From: Sphingobium aromaticiconvertens
Lineage (GTDB): Bacteria > Pseudomonadota > Alphaproteobacteria > Sphingomonadales > Sphingomonadaceae
Reading direction: 5' to 3'
NCBI RefSeq assembly: GCF_037154075.1
Contig: NZ_JBANRJ010000001.1
Coordinates: 3,405,501 to 3,469,500, forward strand
DNA: 64,000 nt
Below are positions 29,165 through 38,022 of this stretch, piece by piece. The notes under the pieces were generated by a model that saw only the letters and a list, made by a program, of their open reading frames with translations, was not told the DNA's origin and made no database searches. Numbering within the stretch: position 1 is the first letter of the stretch; each line of letters starts with the position of its first letter. Both the position numbers and the translations under genes were made by a program.

Positions 29165-29602
29165 TCAATGCCCGCCCTTGGGCGTTTCCATGATCTCGGT
29201 CAGCACCCCGTTCATGTCCTTGGGATGCACGAAGAAGATCAGCGTGCCGTGCGCACCGATGCGCGGTTCACCCAGCACCTTCTTGCCCAGCTTTTCGAAC
29301 CACGCTTTGGCCGCATGGATGTCGGGTACTTCATAGCACATATGATGCTGCCCACCGGCCGGGTTCTTGGCGATAAAGCCATGGATCGGCGAGGCTTCAC
29401 CCAGCGGCTCGATCAATTCGATCTGCGTCCCATTGGTGCCATTCTCACCCGGCGTATCGACGAAGCATACCTTCACACCCTGCGCGGGCAGGTCGAACGG
29501 TTCATGCGTGATGGTCGCGCCCATTACGTCGCGATAATAAGCGATGCTCGCCTCCAGCGAGGGGGTAGCAACGCCGATATGGTTGAGGCGGCCCAGCTTC
29601 AT
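29165..29602 (-). CDS. mce: methylmalonyl-CoA epimerase
   Basis: The enzyme converts (S)- to (R)-methylmalonyl-CoA. The 145-residue vicinal-oxygen-chelate protein begins LGRLNHIGVATPSLEASIAYY with the first metal His, has QIELIEPLGEASPI with a metal Glu/Gln, HHMCYEVPDI with the second His, and LIFFVHPKDMNGVLTEI with the last Glu. The ATG at 29602 overlaps the thiolase stop as ATGA. Confidence 0.92.
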   Translation of the reverse strand: MKLGRLNHIGVATPSLEASIAYYRDVMGATITHEPFDLPAQGVKVCFVDTPGENGTNGTQIELIEPLGEASPIHGFIAKNPAGGQHHMCYEVPDIHAAKAWFEKLGKKVLGEPRIGAHGTLIFFVHPKDMNGVLTEIMETPKGGH

Positions 29603-30789
29603 GCCACATTCTCGATGATCATCGCGATGCCCTGCCCGCCACCAATGCACATGGTGATCAGCGCATATTTGCCGCCGATCCGCTTCAGTTCATAGGCGGC
29701 CTTCACCGTCAGGATGCAGCCCGTCGCACCGACCGGATGGCCCAGCGCCACGCCCGACCCGTTGGGGTTCAGCTTCTCACGATCGAAACCCAGCTCCTTG
29801 GCGACGGCCAGCGCCTGCGCCGCGAAAGCCTCATTCGCCTCGATCACGTCCATCTGGTCCAGCGTCAGTCCGGCGCGCTTCAACGCGACGGGGACAGCCT
29901 TGATCGGCCCTTCACCCATATATTCGGGTTCAACCCCGGCATGGCCCCAGGCGATGATCTTCGCCAGCGGCTTCAACCCGCGCTTTTCCACTTCGGCGCC
30001 CGTCGCCAGCACGACTGCCGCCGCACCATCGTTGATGCCGGATGCGTTCGCCGCCGTTACCGTGCCGTCCTTCTTGAACACCGCCCTCATGCCCGCCAGC
30101 GTCTCAGCGCTGGTGTCGGCGCGCGGATGCTCGTCGGTGTCAAAAAGGGTCATGCCCTTGCGGGTCTTGATCTCGATGGGAAGAATCTGGTCCTTGAACC
30201 GTCCCTCGGCAATGGCGCGGCTCGCGCGCTGATGCCCTTCCAGCGCCAACGCATCCTGCTCCTCGCGAGTGATGCAATGACGTTCGGCCACATTTTCCGC
30301 CGTGACGCCCATATGATAGCCGCCGATCCCGTCCTGCAATCCCTGCGTCAGCGCGTCGACCAGAACATTGTCGCCCATCTTCTTGCCCCAGCGCACGCCA
30401 TGGTCGTGATAGGGCACGTTGGACATGCTCTCGGTACCGCCCGCGACCGTGATCCCGGCTTCGCCCAGTTTCATCATCTGCGCAGCGGATATAATCGCCT
30501 GCACGCCCGATCCGCACAGGCGGTTCAGCGTCAGCGCGGGCGTCTCCACCGGCACCCCGGCGTTCAGCGCGCAGGCGCGCGCCAGCATCCCATCCTTCGC
30601 GCTGGTAGGCATGACCTGCCCGAATACGACATGTTCCACATCGCCCGGCGCAACCCCGGCGCGGTTCAGCGCCTCCGCCACGACCTTGGCTCCAAGGTCG
30701 CTGGGCAGGAAGCCCTTGAGCGCGCCGCCAAAGTCGCCAATCGCGGTCCGCACGCCGCTGACGATGTAAATATCCTGCAATTCAGCCAT
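29599..30789 (-). CDS. acetyl-CoA C-acyltransferase (thiolase II)
   Basis: The 396-residue thiolase has the nucleophilic Cys in LNRLCGSGVQAIISA, ESMSNVPYHDHG, NPNGSGVALGHPVGATG with the catalytic His, and the second Cys in MCIGGGQGIA. Placed between pccB and mce, it probably cleaves a beta-ketoacyl-CoA that feeds the propionyl-CoA pathway, for example from odd-chain or branched substrates; the preferred chain length cannot be read. It starts 24 bases after the pccB stop. Confidence 0.9.
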   Translation of the reverse strand: MAELQDIYIVSGVRTAIGDFGGALKGFLPSDLGAKVVAEALNRAGVAPGDVEHVVFGQVMPTSAKDGMLARACALNAGVPVETPALTLNRLCGSGVQAIISAAQMMKLGEAGITVAGGTESMSNVPYHDHGVRWGKKMGDNVLVDALTQGLQDGIGGYHMGVTAENVAERHCITREEQDALALEGHQRASRAIAEGRFKDQILPIEIKTRKGMTLFDTDEHPRADTSAETLAGMRAVFKKDGTVTAANASGINDGAAAVVLATGAEVEKRGLKPLAKIIAWGHAGVEPEYMGEGPIKAVPVALKRAGLTLDQMDVIEANEAFAAQALAVAKELGFDREKLNPNGSGVALGHPVGATGCILTVKAAYELKRIGGKYALITMCIGGGQGIAMIIENVA

Positions 30790-30813
30790 TTGGAAATTCT
30801 CTCCGATACCGCG

Positions 30814-32346
30814 TCAAAGCGGGATATTGTCGTGCTTCTTCCAGGGATTCTCAATCGCCTTGTTCCGCAGCTTGCGAAGCCCCAGGGCAATCCGCTTGCG
30901 GGTCGAGTGCGGCTGGATCACCTCGTCGATGAAGCCCTTGCTCGCCGCCACGAACGGGTTGGCGAAGCGGTCCTCATATTCCTTGGTCCGTTCGGCGATC
31001 TCGTCCGCCGTCTTGCCGCGGAAGATGATCTCTACCGCGCCCTTCGCGCCCATCACCGCAATCTCGGCGGTCGGCCAGGCATAGTTCAGGTCGCCGCGCA
31101 GATGCTTGGACGACATGACGTCATAGGCGCCGCCATAGGCCTTGCGCGTGATCAGCGTGATCTTGGGCACCGTCGCCTCGGCATAGGCGAACAGCAGCTT
31201 GGCACCATGTTTGATGATGCCGTTATGCTCCTGCGCCGTCCCCGGCAAGAAACCCGGCACGTCTACCAGCGTGACGATCGGAATCTCGAACGCGTCGCAG
31301 AAGCGCACGAACCGCGCCGCCTTCTTGGACGAGTTGATGTCGAGCACCCCGGCCAGCACCATCGGCTGGTTGGCGACGATGCCGACGGTCTTGCCCTCGA
31401 TCCGCCCGAAACCGCACAGGATATTGCCCGCATGGGCTGGCTGCACCTCGAAAAAATCGCCTTCGTCCACGATCTTGCGGATCAATTCGTGCATGTCATA
31501 GGGCTGGTTCGCATTGGCGGGGATCAGCGTATCCAGACTCGGCTCGCTCCGATCCCATGGGTCCGCGCTTGGCCGCTCGGGCACCGGCTCCTTGTTCGAC
31601 GCGGGCAGGAAGTCGACGAAATCGCGTACTGCCAGCAGCGCCTCGATATCATTCTCGAACGCCACGTCGGCCACGCCCGATTTGGTGGTGTGGGTGACGG
31701 CGCCGCCCAGTTCCTCCTGGGTCACGACCTCGTTGGTGACGGTCTTCACCACGTCCGGCCCGGTCACGAACATGAAGCTCGAATCTTTCACCATGAAGAT
31801 GAAGTCGGTCATCGCCGGGGAATAGACCGCGCCGCCCGCGCAAGGCCCCATGATGACGCTGATCTGCGGAATGACGCCCGACGCCAGCACGTTGCGCTGA
31901 AAGATTTCGGCATAGCCCGCCAGCGATGCAACGCCTTCCTGGATGCGCGCGCCGCCGGAGTCGTTGAGGCCGATCACCGGCGCGCCGACCTTCATCGCGC
32001 TATCCATGATCTTGCAGATCTTCATCGCGTGCCGCTCGGACACCGCGCCGCCATAGACAGTGAAATCCTGGCTGAACAAAAATACCAGGCGGCCATTAAT
32101 GGTGCCCGATCCGGTGACGACGCCGTCGCCCGGAATATGCTGCTCCTCCATGCCGAAATCGACGCAATTATGCTCGACATACATGTCCAGCTCTTCAAAG
32201 CTGTCCTCGTCCAACAAAACCTCTACCCGCTCGCGCGCGGTCAGCTTGCCCCTGCCATGCTGTGCGTCGATGCGACGTTGCCCGCCGCCCAGACGCGCGG
32301 CGTCGCGCTTGGCTTCCAACTGTTCGATGATGGCCAGTTTCGACAT
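30814..32346 (-). CDS. pccB: propionyl-CoA carboxylase, carboxyltransferase (beta) subunit
   Basis: The beta subunit transfers the carboxyl group from biotin to propionyl-CoA. The 510-residue protein begins [20 protein letters not shown] and contains [39 protein letters not shown] (acyl-CoA oxyanion hole) and the biotin-side [19 protein letters not shown]. It is the first gene of the minus-strand propionate operon and lies opposite pccR. The interval to pccR holds the TTTGC/GCAAA sites. Confidence 0.94.
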   Translation of the reverse strand: MSKLAIIEQLEAKRDAARLGGGQRRIDAQHGRGKLTARERVEVLLDEDSFEELDMYVEHNCVDFGMEEQHIPGDGVVTGSGTINGRLVFLFSQDFTVYGGAVSERHAMKICKIMDSAMKVGAPVIGLNDSGGARIQEGVASLAGYAEIFQRNVLASGVIPQISVIMGPCAGGAVYSPAMTDFIFMVKDSSFMFVTGPDVVKTVTNEVVTQEELGGAVTHTTKSGVADVAFENDIEALLAVRDFVDFLPASNKEPVPERPSADPWDRSEPSLDTLIPANANQPYDMHELIRKIVDEGDFFEVQPAHAGNILCGFGRIEGKTVGIVANQPMVLAGVLDINSSKKAARFVRFCDAFEIPIVTLVDVPGFLPGTAQEHNGIIKHGAKLLFAYAEATVPKITLITRKAYGGAYDVMSSKHLRGDLNYAWPTAEIAVMGAKGAVEIIFRGKTADEIAERTKEYEDRFANPFVAASKGFIDEVIQPHSTRKRIALGLRKLRNKAIENPWKKHDNIPL

Positions 32347-32396
32347 AATGCCCAGTCTCTCCCGTTCTGCGGAACCCTTTCACAGTCTCCGCAGAA

Positions 32397-32444
32397 TTTC
32401 GCAAATGTAAATTTGCGGATTTGCAAATCACGACTTCGCAAAAT
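32397..32444. promoter_or_regulatory. PccR/ScfR-type operator cluster between pccB and pccR
   Basis: The interval contains TTTCGCAAA, AAATTTGCGG, ATTTGCAAAT and TTCGCAAAA within 48 bases. The known PccR motif in Rhodobacter is a pair of TTTGCAAA elements, which these closely resemble. The last element is 12 bases from the pccR start, so autoregulation as well as control of pccB is likely. Confidence 0.75.
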
Positions 32445-32455
32445 ATGGAGGACGA

Positions 32456-33871
32456 ATGGCACGTGGTACACGAATCTTCGCCGGTCCCCGGCTGCGGCAG
32501 CTCCGGCTGGACCATCGCATGGATCAGGCCGCGATGGCGCAGGCACTGGGCATCTCCGTCTCCTATCTTTCGCAGTTGGAAAATGACGACCGCCCGCTGA
32601 CGGCAAAGGTGAAGGCCGCGCTCGCCAACGCCTTTCCAGTCGATTGGGCCAGCTTCGACAAGCAAGAGGAGGAGCATCTGCTGGGCGCCTTCACTTATGC
32701 GCTCGCCCACCCTGAACTGACCGGCCCGCCGATGGAACCGGAACGGATCGAAAAGCTGCACCTGCAATTCCCCGAATTCGCCGCCCGCTATGTCGACCTG
32801 TACAACGCCCATCTGCGCGCCAATGAGCGAATCAACATGATCGAGGAGGCGATTGCCACCGACAGCGCCGTGCAGGCCCGCCTGCCATGGGAGGCTGCGC
32901 GCGACTGGTTTCATGAGTCCGGCAATTATGTCCACGCGCTTGATTGCCTGGCTGAAGACATGGCCGCAAAGCTGACCGCCGGGCAACCGCTGGACGAGGG
33001 AATGCTGGTCGAGGCGCTGGCCCGCCGCCACGGCATCGAAACGCTGATCGCGGACACGCCGGACACGGCGCTGCGCGCTTTCTACCCCGCCGAAAAACGC
33101 TTGTTCGTCAACGCCGCGCTACCGACCGAGAGCCGCAAGTTCATGCTCGCTCATCAGTTGATGCTGCTGGAGGGCGCGGCGGAGATCGCCGACATCACGG
33201 GTCGCGCCAACTTACCCGTCACCGGCGCGGACCGACTGCTCGCCATCGGCCTTGGTAACTATGCCGCTGGCGCATTGCTCCTGCCCTATGCCCAATTTCG
33301 GGAGGCTGCCCGCACCCTGCGCCACGATATCGACCGGCTGGCCCGCAATTTCGGCGTCAGCTTCGAACAGGCCTGCCACCGCCTCTCAACCCTCCAGAGG
33401 CCGGGGCTGCGCGGCATCCCCTTCTTCTTCTGCCGGGTCGATATGGCGGGCAACATCACCAAACGGCACAGCGCCACCCGCCTGCAATTCGCCCGCTTCG
33501 GCGGCGGCTGCCCGCTGTGGAACGTCCACGAAGCCGTCGCCATTCCCGACCGCATCAACGTGCAGCTTGGCGAAACGCCGGACGGCGTGCGCTACGTCTC
33601 CATGGCCAAGGGGCTGGTCAAGCCCTCTGGCAGCTATGCCCGAACCCCGCGCCGCTACGCCGTGGTGCTGGGCTGTGAAATCGCCCATGCCGCCAACTTC
33701 GTCTATGCTGATGGCCTGCGGCTGGAGGATGAGGGCGCGGCCACCCCCATCGGCATCACCTGCCGTCTCTGCCCTCGCCAAAGCTGCGATCAGCGCGCCT
33801 TCCCGCCCGCCGACCGGCAAATCCATGTCGATCCCGACCATCGCAACATCGTCCCCTACTGGATCGCCTGA
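32456..33871 (+). CDS. pccR: short-chain fatty acyl-CoA regulator (ScfR family), PccR-like
   Basis: This XRE-type regulator senses acyl-CoA and controls propionyl-CoA assimilation. The 471-residue protein has an N-terminal HTH (LRQLRLDHRMDQAAMAQALGISVSYLSQLEND, residues about 13-44), a middle ImmA/IrrE-like domain with ESRKFMLAHQLMLLEGA, and a C-terminal DUF2083 region with the Cys motif CRLCPRQSCDQRAFPP typical of the family. The ATG has GGAGGACGA upstream. It is divergent from pccB and only five bases ahead of the Rieske gene, so it leads a second operon. Confidence 0.92.
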   Translation: MARGTRIFAGPRLRQLRLDHRMDQAAMAQALGISVSYLSQLENDDRPLTAKVKAALANAFPVDWASFDKQEEEHLLGAFTYALAHPELTGPPMEPERIEKLHLQFPEFAARYVDLYNAHLRANERINMIEEAIATDSAVQARLPWEAARDWFHESGNYVHALDCLAEDMAAKLTAGQPLDEGMLVEALARRHGIETLIADTPDTALRAFYPAEKRLFVNAALPTESRKFMLAHQLMLLEGAAEIADITGRANLPVTGADRLLAIGLGNYAAGALLLPYAQFREAARTLRHDIDRLARNFGVSFEQACHRLSTLQRPGLRGIPFFFCRVDMAGNITKRHSATRLQFARFGGGCPLWNVHEAVAIPDRINVQLGETPDGVRYVSMAKGLVKPSGSYARTPRRYAVVLGCEIAHAANFVYADGLRLEDEGAATPIGITCRLCPRQSCDQRAFPPADRQIHVDPDHRNIVPYWIA

Positions 33872-33876
33872 GAGCG

Positions 33877-35076
33877 ATGGACGAGGAGGAACGGCTGTTA
33901 TACACACGTACAACCATGCAAGCGCCCGCCGGAAGCCAGTTGCAAGACCCCGACGCGGGCTGGAGCCTGCCTGCATGGACCTATGGCGACCCGGATTTCT
34001 TCGCGGCGGAAGTGCAGCGCATCTTCCGCCCCTCCTGGCAGATCGTCTGCCACCAAAGCGACATCCCCAACCCCGGCGACTATCACACGCTCGATACGCT
34101 GGGAGAAAGCATCATCGTCCTGCGCGGCGAAGATGGCGTCATCCGCGCCTTCGCCAATGTCTGCCGCCATCGCGGCGCTCGCTTGGCTGATGGTCCTTCC
34201 GGGTGCGCCCGCAATTTCGTCTGCCCCTATCACGCCTGGACCTACGACCTGTCCGGCGCCCTCACCGGCGTCCCCAACCGCGCCACCTACACGATGGCCC
34301 CCGCCGCCCATGGCCTTGCGCCGGTCGATCTCGATCAGTTTCAGGGCTTCCTTTTCATCCGGCTTGCGGACGATGGCGGCCCGACCATCGCCCAGATGAT
34401 GGCCCCTTATCTTGCCGAAATAGCGCCCTATCGCTTCGACGACCTGCGCTCCATCGGCCGGATGACACTCCGCCCCCGCGCGGTGAACTGGAAGAATATC
34501 GGCGACAATTATTCCGACGGCCTGCACATCACCATCGCCCATCCCGGCCTCAAGCGACTGATGGGCAAGGACTATGGCGTGGAAGCCAGCGAGCATGTCG
34601 ATCGCATGTGGGGACCGATCCACGACCGCCCCTCGACCAACCTTTCCGAACGCGCCTATCAAGCGCTGCTGCCGTCCGAGCCGCACCTGCCGCCCGAACG
34701 GCAACGCCTGTGGACCTATTTCAAGCTCTGGCCCAACATGGCCTTCGACATCTATCCCGACCAGATCGACTTCATGCAATGGCTGCCCGTCAGCCCGACG
34801 CAGACGCTGATCCGCGAAATCGCCTATGCCATCCCGGATGATCGCAGAGAAATGCGCGCCGCCCGCTACCTCAACTGGCGCATCAATCGACAGGTCAATG
34901 CAGAAGACGCCGCATTGGTCGAGCGCGTCCAGCAGGGCATGGCCAGCCACAGCTTCACCGTCGGCCCATTGAGCGAGGACGAAGTCGCCCTGCGGCACTT
35001 CAACAGCCGCGTCCGCACCCTGATCCCGCAGGCCCGGCAGCACCGTGCCCCGTCGCCCGGCTGGAGCCGCCCATGA
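33877..35076 (+). CDS. Rieske non-heme iron oxygenase, alpha subunit
   Basis: The 399-residue protein is a ring-hydroxylating or demethylating oxygenase component. The Rieske [2Fe-2S] motif is CRHRG (Cys96, His98) and CPYHAW (Cys116, His119). The mononuclear-iron region is DNYSDGLHITIAH with bridging Asp214 and ligands His217 and His222. The C-terminal half resembles the family that includes glycine-betaine and related amine demethylases rather than the classical benzene type; the substrate is unknown. No ferredoxin or ferredoxin reductase gene is adjacent. Its start at 33877 is five bases after pccR (weak Shine-Dalgarno; ATG 33916 is an alternative), and its stop overlaps the next gene by four bases. 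Confidence 0.85.
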   Translation: MDEEERLLYTRTTMQAPAGSQLQDPDAGWSLPAWTYGDPDFFAAEVQRIFRPSWQIVCHQSDIPNPGDYHTLDTLGESIIVLRGEDGVIRAFANVCRHRGARLADGPSGCARNFVCPYHAWTYDLSGALTGVPNRATYTMAPAAHGLAPVDLDQFQGFLFIRLADDGGPTIAQMMAPYLAEIAPYRFDDLRSIGRMTLRPRAVNWKNIGDNYSDGLHITIAHPGLKRLMGKDYGVEASEHVDRMWGPIHDRPSTNLSERAYQALLPSEPHLPPERQRLWTYFKLWPNMAFDIYPDQIDFMQWLPVSPTQTLIREIAYAIPDDRREMRAARYLNWRINRQVNAEDAALVERVQQGMASHSFTVGPLSEDEVALRHFNSRVRTLIPQARQHRAPSPGWSRP

Positions 35077-36683
35077 CGAAACGCTATGATGCCGTGATCG
35101 TCGGCGGCGGCCATAACGGCCTTGTCTGCGCCTTCTACCTCGCCCGCGCAGGCTATTCCGTCCGCATTCTCGAACGGCGTAGCATCGTCGGCGGCGCGGC
35201 GGTGACGGAGGAATTTGCCCCCGGTTTCCGCAACTCGACCGCCAGCTACACCGTCAGCCTGCTGAACCCGAAGGTGATCGCCGACATGGCGCTCGCCGAT
35301 CATGGCTATCGCGTGATCGAGCGGCCGATCAGCAATTTCCTGCCCCAGCCCAATGGCGGCTATCTGAAACTCGGTGGCAGCCTTGAGCGCACACAGTCCG
35401 AGTTCGCCCGCTTCTCCACCCGCGACGCTGCGGCTCTGCCCGCTTATTATGACGCGCTGGAAACCGTCGCCGACGTGCTGCGCGAGATGGTGCTGAAAGC
35501 CCCGCCCAATGTCGGCGAAGGCATGGCGACCATCCTCGACGCTATCCAACAGGGCCGCCGCCTCGCGGGTCTTTCGATCGAGCAACAGCGCGACGTCCTC
35601 GACCTCTTCACCAAATCCGCGCGCACCTTCCTCGATAGCTGGTTCGAGAATGAGGCTGTAAAAGCGACGTTCGGCTTTGATGCGGTGGTCGGCAACTTCG
35701 CCTCCCCCGACACCCCCGGCAGCGCCTATGTCCTGCTCCACCATGTCTTTGGCGAGGTGAACGGCAAGAAAGGCACCTGGGGCCACAGCGTCGGCGGCAT
35801 GGGCGCGATCACGCAGATCATGGCAAAGATCGTGACCGCCATGGGCGTGGAAATCAGCCTCGATGCCCCCGTCTCCCGCATCCTTGTGGATGGTGATCGT
35901 GCGGTCGGCGCGCGCATCGAAAGCGGCGAGGAGGTGATCGGCAGCACGGTGATCGCCAATGTCGGTCCAAAGCTGCTCTACGAACGCCTCATAGATACCG
36001 CCGACGTCCCCGCCGACTTCCTGCGCCGCATTCGCGCGTTCAAGGCTGGCTCCGGCACCTTCCGCATGAATGTCGCGCTATCGACTCTCCCCGACTTCAC
36101 CTGCCTCCCCGGCGCGGGGGAGCATCACCAGTCCGGCATCATCATCGCGCCAACCCTCGACTATATGGATCAGGCCTATCTGGACGCGAAGCAGCATGGC
36201 ATCGCGAAAAAGCCGATCGTCGAGATGCTGATCCCCTCGACCATCGACGACAGCCTCGCGCCGCCCGGCGCCCATGTCGCCAGCCTCTTCTGCCAGCAAT
36301 TCGCATCAGAGCTACCGGGTGGTCGCAACTGGGACGATGAACGCGAAGCCGCTGCCGACCTCATCCTCCAGACGGTCGAGGATTATGCCCCCGGCTTCAA
36401 GGCATCGGTCATCGCCCGCCAGATTCATTCGCCCCTCGACCTGGAACGAAAATTCGGGCTGGTCGACGGCGACATCATGCATGGCAATATGAGCCTTGAT
36501 CAGCTTTGGGCCGCGCGCCCGGTACTGGGCCATGGCAGCTATCGCGGACCGCTAAAGGGGCTGTATATGTGTGGAGCGGGCACGCATCCGGGCGGCGGCG
36601 TCACCGGCGCGCCCGGTCATAATGCCGCCCGTGCGGTGCTGGCCGATCGCAGCCTCATTGGGCGGATGCGCGGACGCGGTTAG
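35073..36683 (+). CDS. FAD-dependent oxidoreductase, CrtI/PYROXD2-like
   Basis: The 536-residue flavoprotein starts with the Rossmann motif VIVGGGHNGLVCAFYLARAG (residues about 8-27) and the paired ERRSIVGGAAVTEEF. The C-terminus holds the FAD-closing LYMCGAGTHPGGGVTGAPGHNAA. It belongs to the phytoene-desaturase-like/PYROXD2 branch, whose bacterial members are mostly uncharacterised amine or alkene dehydrogenases. ATGA overlap with the Rieske gene makes co-translation likely. It lacks an iron-sulphur domain, so it is unlikely to be the Rieske reductase. Confidence 0.85.
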   Translation: MTKRYDAVIVGGGHNGLVCAFYLARAGYSVRILERRSIVGGAAVTEEFAPGFRNSTASYTVSLLNPKVIADMALADHGYRVIERPISNFLPQPNGGYLKLGGSLERTQSEFARFSTRDAAALPAYYDALETVADVLREMVLKAPPNVGEGMATILDAIQQGRRLAGLSIEQQRDVLDLFTKSARTFLDSWFENEAVKATFGFDAVVGNFASPDTPGSAYVLLHHVFGEVNGKKGTWGHSVGGMGAITQIMAKIVTAMGVEISLDAPVSRILVDGDRAVGARIESGEEVIGSTVIANVGPKLLYERLIDTADVPADFLRRIRAFKAGSGTFRMNVALSTLPDFTCLPGAGEHHQSGIIIAPTLDYMDQAYLDAKQHGIAKKPIVEMLIPSTIDDSLAPPGAHVASLFCQQFASELPGGRNWDDEREAAADLILQTVEDYAPGFKASVIARQIHSPLDLERKFGLVDGDIMHGNMSLDQLWAARPVLGHGSYRGPLKGLYMCGAGTHPGGGVTGAPGHNAARAVLADRSLIGRMRGRG

Positions 36684-36697
36684 GAAGGAGCAGGGAT

Positions 36698-37714
36698 ATG
36701 GCTGAAAACGGCACGATCGCAACACTGGTCGCCGCCCATCTGGGTGAGGGCAATGCCCGCGCCGCCCTCGATGCGCTGGAGATCGCGCCCGCCCTGCTGG
36801 CCGAACAGGGGGACACCGCCTCCCGCGCCGCCTTTGCGATGGCGATGAACGTCATCCTCTTCCACGACCTGCTGGCCCGCGTACCGACCGGCGCCGCCTA
36901 TGTCGCCGACCGGCTGGCGAGCGGTGGCAGGGTACTGTTCGACCATGGCGCGCTGCGGACGATCCGTTTCCCTTCGGGGCCTACCGGCGCGCTTCCACCG
37001 GGCGAAGACGCCTTCACCCGCATCTTCCTGCCCCTTGGCTACCGGCTGGCCGACCTCTATCCGCTCGACCGGCTGCGGATGACGGGCCGCGCCTACACCC
37101 ACACGGATCACCCCGAAGTCATCCCCCAATTTTTCCTGAGCGAACTCCATATCGATCGTTTCGACCCGGACTTCGCAGAGGCGGCGCACCGCATTTTTGA
37201 CAATTCAGGCGATCCGCTGGACGATGCCGCGCAAAGTCTGCTCGCTCGCATGGCGCAAGCAAAGGAAGCCCCCCTTCCCATGGCAAAGGCCGCGCTTCCC
37301 GCGATCATCGCTGCCTTCGATCGTCAGCACCAACCGCCAAGGCTAGAGGACTACGATCTCCTCCTCTCCCGCTCCAACGAAGCCGCCTGGATCGCCACCG
37401 AAGGCAATGCTTTCAACCACGCAACCGACCGTGTGCCCGATGTCGCGGCCCTGGCCGATCGGTTGAAGGCGCAGGACAAGCCGATGAAGCCCAAGCTGGA
37501 AATCTCCGCCACAGGTCGCGTCCGCCAGACGGCCTTTCGCGCCGACAGCCTGGAGCGCCCCTTCGCAGACGGCGAATGGCGCACCGTGCCGGGGTCTTTC
37601 TACGAATTTATCAGCCGCGATCTCGATCCGGCGACGGGCGCCCTGGACCTCGCCTTCGATACCGGCAACGCAACAGGCATCTTCGCCATGACCAGCGCTA
37701 CCGAGCCGAGTTGA
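36698..37714 (+). CDS. DUF1338 family protein, HglS-like 2-oxoacid dioxygenase/decarboxylase
   Basis: The protein (338 residues) fits DUF1338, whose characterised member HglS (YdcJ) converts 2-oxoadipate to D-2-hydroxyglutarate in D-lysine catabolism. The family metal site is visible: His83 in FDHGALRT, His241 in AFNHATDRV, and Glu303 in FYEFISRD; Arg87 in the first motif matches the substrate Arg. The GYRLADLYPLDRLRMTGRAYTH and IPQFFLSELH segments also fit. It starts 14 bases after the flavoprotein with GGAAGGAGCAGGGAT upstream. The exact 2-oxoacid is unproven, and family assignment is from motif reading. Confidence 0.75.
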   Translation: MAENGTIATLVAAHLGEGNARAALDALEIAPALLAEQGDTASRAAFAMAMNVILFHDLLARVPTGAAYVADRLASGGRVLFDHGALRTIRFPSGPTGALPPGEDAFTRIFLPLGYRLADLYPLDRLRMTGRAYTHTDHPEVIPQFFLSELHIDRFDPDFAEAAHRIFDNSGDPLDDAAQSLLARMAQAKEAPLPMAKAALPAIIAAFDRQHQPPRLEDYDLLLSRSNEAAWIATEGNAFNHATDRVPDVAALADRLKAQDKPMKPKLEISATGRVRQTAFRADSLERPFADGEWRTVPGSFYEFISRDLDPATGALDLAFDTGNATGIFAMTSATEPS

Positions 37715-37767
37715 GAACAGGTACAAAGCCTCCACACAGGGGCTTGCGGGAGTTGGGACAGGAACTG

Positions 37768-37822
37768 TTTAGAGCATGGTGCGGAAAATCGGGCGACGGC
37801 TTTCTGAAAGAAATGATGCGAT
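37768..37822. repeat. degenerate dispersed palindromic repeat (TTAGAGCATG type)
   Basis: TTAGAGCATGGTGCGGAAAATCGGG through GAAAGAAATGATGC resembles the GAGCATG...CATGCTC intergenic elements common in alphaproteobacteria; the right arm is decayed. Confidence 0.4.
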
Positions 37823-37835
37823 CAGCCGACGTGCA

Positions 37836-37882
37836 GATTGGATTGGATTGGATTGGATTGGATTGGATTGGATTGGATTGGA
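37836..37882. repeat. pentanucleotide tandem repeat, nine copies of GATTG
   Basis: GATTG is repeated nine times without a change from 37836 to 37880, followed by GA. It lies 122 bases after the DUF1338 stop, outside any gene I can support. On the minus strand it reads CAATC. Such a run can slip during replication. Confidence 0.95.
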
Positions 37883-38022
37883 CCGCCACGCCAGAATGCA
37901 TAGTGGACAGCACCCAGCAGCCAAGCGAACATCACCCTGGGAAAGTCGCAGGAAAACGGATCAAATGATCAACGTTTCTTACAATGCCGCGCGCAAAGGC
38001 GGCGCGCTGGCCGACTGACAGG

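Larger units (their letters stand above)
37715..38022. other. intergenic stretch after the DUF1338 operon
   Basis: The stretch holds the degenerate GAGCATG repeat, the GATTG tandem array and no convincing gene. Open frames across it contain the repeat translated as IGLDW units and lack a Shine-Dalgarno or coding bias. The GC-rich GCCGCGCGCAAAGGCGGCGCGC at its right end can fold but has no U-tract. Confidence 0.6.

Noticed and set aside
27662..29695. 677-residue open frame on the plus strand
   Set aside because: Antisense to the methylmalonyl-CoA mutase and epimerase genes; no recognisable domain.
29737..32586. 949-residue open frame on the plus strand
   Set aside because: It is antisense to pccB and the thiolase gene, whose motifs are intact; long antisense frames are expected in GC-rich coding DNA.
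37836..37882. Possible CRISPR-like array
   Set aside because: The unit is five bases with no spacers; it is a simple tandem repeat. No CRISPR or cas gene was seen anywhere.
37576..37968. 130-residue frame that translates the GATTG repeat as IGLDW units
   Set aside because: It begins out of frame inside the DUF1338 gene, lacks a Shine-Dalgarno, and the repeat units alone explain its regular sequence.
37984..38004. GC-rich hairpin as a terminator for the 29-residue gene
   Set aside because: The stem is imperfect and no U-tract follows on the minus strand.
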